Source: an uncultured Bacteroidota bacterium (GTDB taxonomy: Bacteria; Bacteroidota; Bacteroidia; Flavobacteriales; Flavobacteriaceae). From it: 47,640 bases of DNA. Below the pieces are notes generated by a model, which saw only the letters and a program-made list of their open reading frames with translations, did not search any database and was not told where the DNA came from. Made by a program: the position numbers and the translations under genes. Shown here in pieces: positions 43,495 through 47,640 of the stretch (within the stretch, counting starts at the first letter, position 1; every line of letters begins with the position of its first letter). The stretch lies in the NCBI GenBank assembly GCA_902535165.1, contig CACASE010000010.1, positions 1 to 47,640 of the forward strand, read 5' to 3'.

Positions 43495-43502
43495 TAAATT
43501 TG
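43495..43502 (+). promoter_or_regulatory. Candidate -7 promoter element for the CAU tRNA (TAAATTTG)
   Basis: TAAATTTG is an exact TAnnTTTG match ending 24 bases before the tRNA 5' end. No TTTG is found at the -33 position, where the sequence is T-rich. Confidence 0.5.
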
Positions 43503-43526
43503 CGAAGATTTCTTATAAAGAATCAC

Positions 43527-43600
43527 GGTCCTATAGCTCAGTTGGTTAGAGTAGATGACTCATAATCATTTGGTCCCTGGTTCGAGCCCAGGTGGGACCA
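43527..43600 (+). tRNA. tRNA with anticodon CAU (elongator Met or lysidine-modified Ile2)
   Basis: A 74-nt cloverleaf folds cleanly. The acceptor stem pairs 43527-43533 with 43593-43599, the D arm is GCTC/GAGT, the anticodon stem GATGA/TCATT has loop CTCATAA (anticodon CAT), and the T arm is CCTGG/CCAGG with TTCGAGC. The discriminator is A at 43600; CCA is not encoded. It is not the initiator tRNA, lacking the three G-C pairs in the anticodon stem. C4-G69 and C5-G68 in the acceptor, the G27-U43 wobble and a UGGUC variable region resemble the Ile2 species modified by TilS, so the amino acid is left open. Confidence 0.93.
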
Positions 43601-43605
43601 CCCTT

Positions 43606-43632
43606 AAAACCCCTCTTCTTGAGGGGTTTTTT
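43606..43632 (+). terminator. Rho-independent terminator after the CAU tRNA
   Basis: A ten-base stem (43606-43615 with 43621-43630, AAAACCCCTC on the left arm) has a five-base TTCTT loop and a T run. It probably also terminates transcription of the convergent DUF5723 gene, since the left arm begins with As that become a T tail on the minus strand. Confidence 0.9.
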
Positions 43633-43634
43633 GT

Positions 43635-45011
43635 TTAGCAATCACATTTAGATGTCTTTTTATAAAAAGGATATATTTTAAATCCTAGCATAAATTCGAT
43701 ATGATTTAGTTTGTCTTTTTTTAACAGCATATTGGAAATATTATCAATAGAAAAATATACAGGCCCAACTCTTGAAGATAATCCAAGCATGAGTTTTTCA
43801 TATTCGTATAAGGTTGAGTTTAAAATCAGAGAATATTCCTTTTTTTCTATTCTCAGGCTGGAGCTCAATAAATTTGGTCTAATTAGAGAGTTATCTGCAA
43901 TATTTAGCCTATTAATTAAAGTTGTATTAAAATAAAATGACCCCCAAAAGTTATAATCAAATTGAATGCTTACAGCTAATGGCGTGTATAGCATGAAGGA
44001 ATTTTTTTTAAAAGATTTGTTTCTATCCCCATAAACTCTTTCAGACATGTCCTTATAATTTTTAACCTTACCAATATCTAGTTCTCTAGGACCTATGATT
44101 TCGTAAACATGCACTTCACTTGATTTGTTAAAACTTAAAAACCCAAGGTCTAAAACAGAAATACCTAACTTATATAAATAGGAGTGATTGTCTTTTACAT
44201 CCCTTTTTTTCTTGTAAATACTATACCCCAAATCTAATCCAAATCCAATTCCTCTTTTTTGAAAAGGATTGTCAGCATTACCAACGAAATACCTAGATTC
44301 TGATCGAAAATCATTGTAAAACAACAGAGTTTCTACATCCTTATAAATCATTTTGGTTGGACTCTCTTGTTGAAAGTGAGTAGAATTATATGAAATATTA
44401 GTTTTGAAATTTAACCCGAACGATTTTTTTAAAGAGTTGCTATTATCTGTTGTAAAAGAATAATTTAATTTGATTTCAGTCCAATTTGCTGCATTAAGTT
44501 TTGAATTAGTTTGATCAAATAAAATTTCATTTCCAAAATTCTCTTCCCTAAAATTATCGTAGTTATATCCAGAATTCAGTGCTAAACTAGAAATGTGTAC
44601 TCTTTGGCTAATACCCAGTCCATATGTAGATACTTTTGTGGGCTTAACAACTTTAAAAATATATGAGGGACCATTAAATTGAATTGAGGATAAAATTGAA
44701 TATGGCTTAGTGCTTTTATTTAGATTAATTGTTAAATCATCTACAGATTGATCTTTAAATGGGTTGGTAACTTTTATTTCTGAAAAAACATCCCCCAAGT
44801 CTAAATAAGATGAGTTTTTTATAAATCCATAGTCAGTTTCGAATTGGAGGTCGATACCGAAAAGATTTATTTCTTGATCAATTGGGGAGTTCAAAAAAGA
44901 AGTAGGGTTAATGCTTATACCATTAAACCCTGAATACCTTTCAGACAAAATTCCAATATGCGACTGAGAATAACATGAAAAGGCAATAAAAAGTATTAAA
45001 ATTCTCAGCAT
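43635..45011 (-). CDS. DUF5723-family outer-membrane protein
   Basis: About 458 residues. The preferred start is ATG 45011, which gives a compact signal peptide (MLRILILFIAFSCYSQ); the frame extends eight codons upstream to another ATG at 45035. The mature protein opens with SHIGILSERYSGFNGISINPTSF, the hallmark of the DUF5723 family of flavobacterial envelope proteins. Alternating hydrophobic strands ending in aromatic residues suggest a beta barrel. The C-terminus is KKTSKCDC, two cysteines at the very end, which is unusual for a barrel whose last residue is normally aromatic. The function is unknown. It is divergent from the M3 peptidase (59 bp apart). Confidence 0.8.
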   Translation of the reverse strand: MLRILILFIAFSCYSQSHIGILSERYSGFNGISINPTSFLNSPIDQEINLFGIDLQFETDYGFIKNSSYLDLGDVFSEIKVTNPFKDQSVDDLTINLNKSTKPYSILSSIQFNGPSYIFKVVKPTKVSTYGLGISQRVHISSLALNSGYNYDNFREENFGNEILFDQTNSKLNAANWTEIKLNYSFTTDNSNSLKKSFGLNFKTNISYNSTHFQQESPTKMIYKDVETLLFYNDFRSESRYFVGNADNPFQKRGIGFGLDLGYSIYKKKRDVKDNHSYLYKLGISVLDLGFLSFNKSSEVHVYEIIGPRELDIGKVKNYKDMSERVYGDRNKSFKKNSFMLYTPLAVSIQFDYNFWGSFYFNTTLINRLNIADNSLIRPNLLSSSLRIEKKEYSLILNSTLYEYEKLMLGLSSRVGPVYFSIDNISNMLLKKDKLNHIEFMLGFKIYPFYKKTSKCDC

Positions 45012-45070
45012 GTAATAATTTAAATTATTATTCAATAAATTATAACTTTACGTAAATAAAGGAATAAACT

Positions 45071-47221
45071 ATGAAAAAACTTATATTAATTTCAGGATTA
45101 ATTTTAATGGTTTCCTGTCAAGAAAAATCCAAATTAGACCCTAATATCAATCCTTTTTTCCAGGATTGGACTACGCCATTTGAGGTCCCCCCATTTATGG
45201 ACATCAAGAACGAGGATTATATGCCTGCTTTTAAAAAGGGAATGGAAGAAAATCTTGTAGAGATAGAAGTTATTATTAAAAATACTGATGACCCAACCTT
45301 TGCTAATACAATTGAAGAGCTTGAAAGAACTGGTAAATTATTGAGCAAGGTTCAACGTGTATTTTCAAATTTAGCTAGCTCTAATACTAATCCAAAATTA
45401 CAAGAACTACAAAGAGAATTAAGTCCAATGCTATCTGCTCATTACGATAAAATCGTACTTAATGAAGACTTATTTAATAGAGTTGAAGAAATATGGAAAA
45501 ATAGAGAAAGTGCAGATTTAACTAAAGAACAACAAAAACTTTTAAAAGACACTAGAAAGCAATTTGTTAGAAGTGGGGCTTTATTAAATGATTCACAGAA
45601 AAAGCAAATTACGGAGATAAATTCAAAGATTTCTGAGTTATCAACTGAGTTTGGACAAAATCTACTTGCTGAAACAAACGGATTTGAATTAATTTTAAAC
45701 AAATCAGATTTAGACGGTTTATCAGATGCTGTAATTTCTGCAGCATCAGAAGCAGCATCACAAAAAATGGATCAAGCTGAATCTGAAGATGAAAAAGAAA
45801 AATACAAAGACAAATATGTATTCACTCCTCATCGTACAAGCATGTATCCTTTTTTGACAGAGTCAACAAGAAGAGATTTAAGAGAGAAACTGTATAACTC
45901 TTATGTAATGAGAGGTGATAATGCCAATGAAACTGATAACAATGATATTTCCGCCCAAATGGCTAAACTAAGAGCAGAAAGGGCGAATATTATGGGATAT
46001 AAAACTCATGCAGATTTTATTTTGGAAGAGAATATGCTCAAGACTCCAGATGAAGTTTACGATCTATTAATTCAGCTTTGGAAACCTGCTTTAAAAAGAG
46101 CTAAAGCTGAGGTTGCAGATATGCAGGCGGTTGCTGATTCTGAGGGTAAGGATTTTAAAATAGCTGCTTGGGATTGGTGGCATTATTCTGAAAAAGTTAG
46201 AAAGGATAAGTATGATTTAGATGAAGCAGCTATAAGACCATATTTGTCATTAGACAATGTAATTCAAGGAGTTTTTAACACAACCAATAAGCTATGGGGT
46301 TTAAATTTTAAAGAGATCTTTGATATTGATTCTTATCATCCTGATGCTCGAATTTGGGAAGTAACAGATAAAGATGGAAGTCACTTAGCTATATTTATTG
46401 GAGATTACTTTACTCGATCAAACAAAAGAGGCGGAGCATGGATGAGTAGCTTTAAAGGTCAATCAAATTTAGATGGAAGACAACGGCCAATAGTTGTAAA
46501 CGTGTGCAACTTCCCAGCACCTGTTGGAGATAACCCTTCCCTATTAAGTTTTGAAAATGCTGTTACTTTATTTCACGAATTTGGTCATGCCATGCATGGT
46601 ATTTTAACAGATGTTACTTATGGAAGTATGGCAGGCACATCAGGACCTAGAGACTTTATTGAGCTACCATCACAATTGTTAGAGCACTGGGTAAGTGAAC
46701 CTGAAGTTTTAAAATCATTTGCTTCACATTATGAAACAGGAGAAACAATCCCTGATGAACTAATTGAGAAGCTATTAAAAGCTGGAAAATTTAATCAAGG
46801 ATTTATTAATACAGAATACCTTGCGGCCTCTCTACTAGATATGGATTGGCATACTTTATCTCTACAAGACGCTAAAAACATCTCAAATAATTTTGAAAAT
46901 AATTCTATGAACAAAATAGGTTTAATTGATGAAATAGCTCCTAGATATAGAAGTACATATTTTGCTCATATTTTTTCAGGCGGATATTCATCAGGGTACT
47001 ACAGTTATGTTCATGCAGCTGTTCTTGATTCGGATGCTTTCGAGGCCTTCAAAGAAGCGGGGGATGTTTTTGATCCTGAGCTTTCTGCTAGTCTTAGAAA
47101 AAATATTTACGAAAAAGGATCTACTGAAGAAGCTATGGATCTATATGTAAACTTTAGAGGTCGGAAGCCAATCATTGAGCCTTTATTAAAAGTTAGAGGT
47201 TTGGACGGGTCATCAGATTAG
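45071..47221 (+). CDS. M3-family metallopeptidase (peptidyl-dipeptidase Dcp-like), lipoprotein
   Basis: A 716-residue zinc peptidase of family M3 that removes dipeptides or short peptides. The signal MKKLILISGLILMVSC contains a lipobox with Cys16, so the mature enzyme is lipid-anchored in the envelope. The zinc motif HEFGH occupies residues 502-506 within FHEFGHAMHGIL, and the downstream third ligand lies in the conserved FIELPSQLLEHW stretch. The C-terminal FSGGYSSGYYSYVHA is typical of Dcp enzymes. An AAGGAA lies nine bases before the ATG. Together with the M1 and S9 peptidases encoded nearby, it suits stepwise periplasmic peptide breakdown. The HupE-like gene follows after 21 bp. Confidence 0.93.
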   Translation: MKKLILISGLILMVSCQEKSKLDPNINPFFQDWTTPFEVPPFMDIKNEDYMPAFKKGMEENLVEIEVIIKNTDDPTFANTIEELERTGKLLSKVQRVFSNLASSNTNPKLQELQRELSPMLSAHYDKIVLNEDLFNRVEEIWKNRESADLTKEQQKLLKDTRKQFVRSGALLNDSQKKQITEINSKISELSTEFGQNLLAETNGFELILNKSDLDGLSDAVISAASEAASQKMDQAESEDEKEKYKDKYVFTPHRTSMYPFLTESTRRDLREKLYNSYVMRGDNANETDNNDISAQMAKLRAERANIMGYKTHADFILEENMLKTPDEVYDLLIQLWKPALKRAKAEVADMQAVADSEGKDFKIAAWDWWHYSEKVRKDKYDLDEAAIRPYLSLDNVIQGVFNTTNKLWGLNFKEIFDIDSYHPDARIWEVTDKDGSHLAIFIGDYFTRSNKRGGAWMSSFKGQSNLDGRQRPIVVNVCNFPAPVGDNPSLLSFENAVTLFHEFGHAMHGILTDVTYGSMAGTSGPRDFIELPSQLLEHWVSEPEVLKSFASHYETGETIPDELIEKLLKAGKFNQGFINTEYLAASLLDMDWHTLSLQDAKNISNNFENNSMNKIGLIDEIAPRYRSTYFAHIFSGGYSSGYYSYVHAAVLDSDAFEAFKEAGDVFDPELSASLRKNIYEKGSTEEAMDLYVNFRGRKPIIEPLLKVRGLDGSSD

Positions 47222-47242
47222 TAACATCTATCTATTAGTATA

Positions 47243-47640
47243 TTGAAGCAAATACTCTTTTTAGGATTACTTTTTATAAGTTTTACTGCAAACTCTCATA
47301 ACCCTGAAAAACTTGTTATTTCTGAGATAGAGCGTGGCCAGCTGAATTTTGAAAATGAGACGATAGCCACTGAATATTCAGCAGCACTTAAAAGGCAAAG
47401 AATTAGAAGACTCTCAGCTATGTCTTGGTCTAAGAAGATGTACATATTTATAAAAGCAGGTTTCGAGCATATCATCCCCCAAGGGCTTGATCATATACTT
47501 TTTGTACTTGGATTGTTTTTTTCTACTTTAAAATTACGGTCTCTAATATTACAAGTAACTGCATTTACTTTTGCACATAGCATAACACTAGCTCTTGCTG
47601 CACTTGGTTTTGTTAAGCTTCAATTATCAGTAGTTGAACC
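47243..47640 (+). CDS. HupE/UreJ-family membrane protein, 5' part (cut by window end)
   Basis: An open frame from TTG 47243 to the window edge, about 132 codons, interrupted only by the end of sequence. It opens with a signal-like MKQILFLGLLFISFTANSH, followed by a short periplasmic stretch and then GFEHIIPQGLDHILFVLGLFF and AFTFAHSITLALAALG, the signature of HupE/UreJ proteins, in which conserved histidines in the membrane are thought to bind nickel or another metal. An in-frame TAA at 47222 and the lack of ATG support the TTG start. It follows the M3 peptidase by 21 bp on the same strand. The metal specificity is unknown. Confidence 0.82.
   Translation, partial: MKQILFLGLLFISFTANSHNPEKLVISEIERGQLNFENETIATEYSAALKRQRIRRLSAMSWSKKMYIFIKAGFEHIIPQGLDHILFVLGLFFSTLKLRSLILQVTAFTFAHSITLALAALGFVKLQLSVVE

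Noticed and set aside
1-47640. CRISPR arrays, insertion sequences, integrons or prophage genes
   Set aside because: No regularly spaced direct repeats other than the coding TSP3 array, and no transposase, recombinase or phage structural genes were seen.

Overview
The window is an AT-rich, gene-dense stretch of a bacterial chromosome with no mobile elements. Its gene content points to the phylum Bacteroidota, most likely a compact marine member of the Flavobacteriia. The main signs are an IPExxxVDY-family gene beside pyruvate kinase, a long PurF with an internal Cys9, a DUF5723 outer-membrane protein, a TSP3-repeat OmpA protein, many lipoproteins, TAnnTTTG-type -7 promoter elements and few Shine-Dalgarno sequences. 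The genus cannot be fixed from this sequence alone.

Layout. 1-4133: the 3' part of gltX, an SPFH protein, glnS, folB and tRNA-Cys, ending in a hairpin terminator. 4132-8104: a LysE-type exporter and RNase R on the minus strand, a 365-bp AT-rich spacer, then rpiB and an ElaA-like acetyltransferase. 8112-12546: SppA with an unusual acidic linker, and a secreted glutamyl-endopeptidase-like S9 peptidase. 12547-21500: a long minus-strand run read as lepA, three lipoprotein genes (YHYH protein, YwqK-like, SCO), an APC transporter fused to a USP region, an MBL hydrolase, an M1 aminopeptidase and rnpA. 21588-26585: dusB, then a divergent trehalose pair (fused OtsA-OtsB, and a GH15 hydrolase). 26586-31567: an acpP-fabF-IPExxxVDY-pyk-rbfA-permease operon on the minus strand. 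31652-35499: a purN-rnhA-pfkB-purF operon. 35503-43460: superoxide dismutase, then AddA-like and AddB-like recombination genes separated by an OmpA/TSP3 gene with its own promoter and terminator. 43527-47640: a CAU-anticodon tRNA, a DUF5723 protein, an M3 lipoprotein peptidase and the 5' part of a HupE/UreJ-type membrane protein, cut by the window end.

Most genes are core housekeeping: tRNA charging and modification, translation factors, ribosome maturation, fatty acid and purine synthesis, glycolysis and RNA decay. Around them lies an envelope and peptide-degradation set (S9, M1, M3 and SppA peptidases, OmpA, DUF5723, an SCO copper chaperone). Intergenic space is minimal. Several convergent genes have touching stop codons, many operon neighbours overlap, and some promoter-like elements sit within a few bases of the start codon. 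I did not find a defence island, CRISPR array, prophage or biosynthetic cluster. The most promising unexplained items are the lipoprotein trio at 17733-19672, the split AddA/AddB locus, the near-leaderless promoter candidates, the lack of rnc in its customary operon slot and the AT-rich spacer at 6862-7226. Several start codons were moved from the longest open frame to the position that gives a sensible N-terminus; these are noted in the entries.
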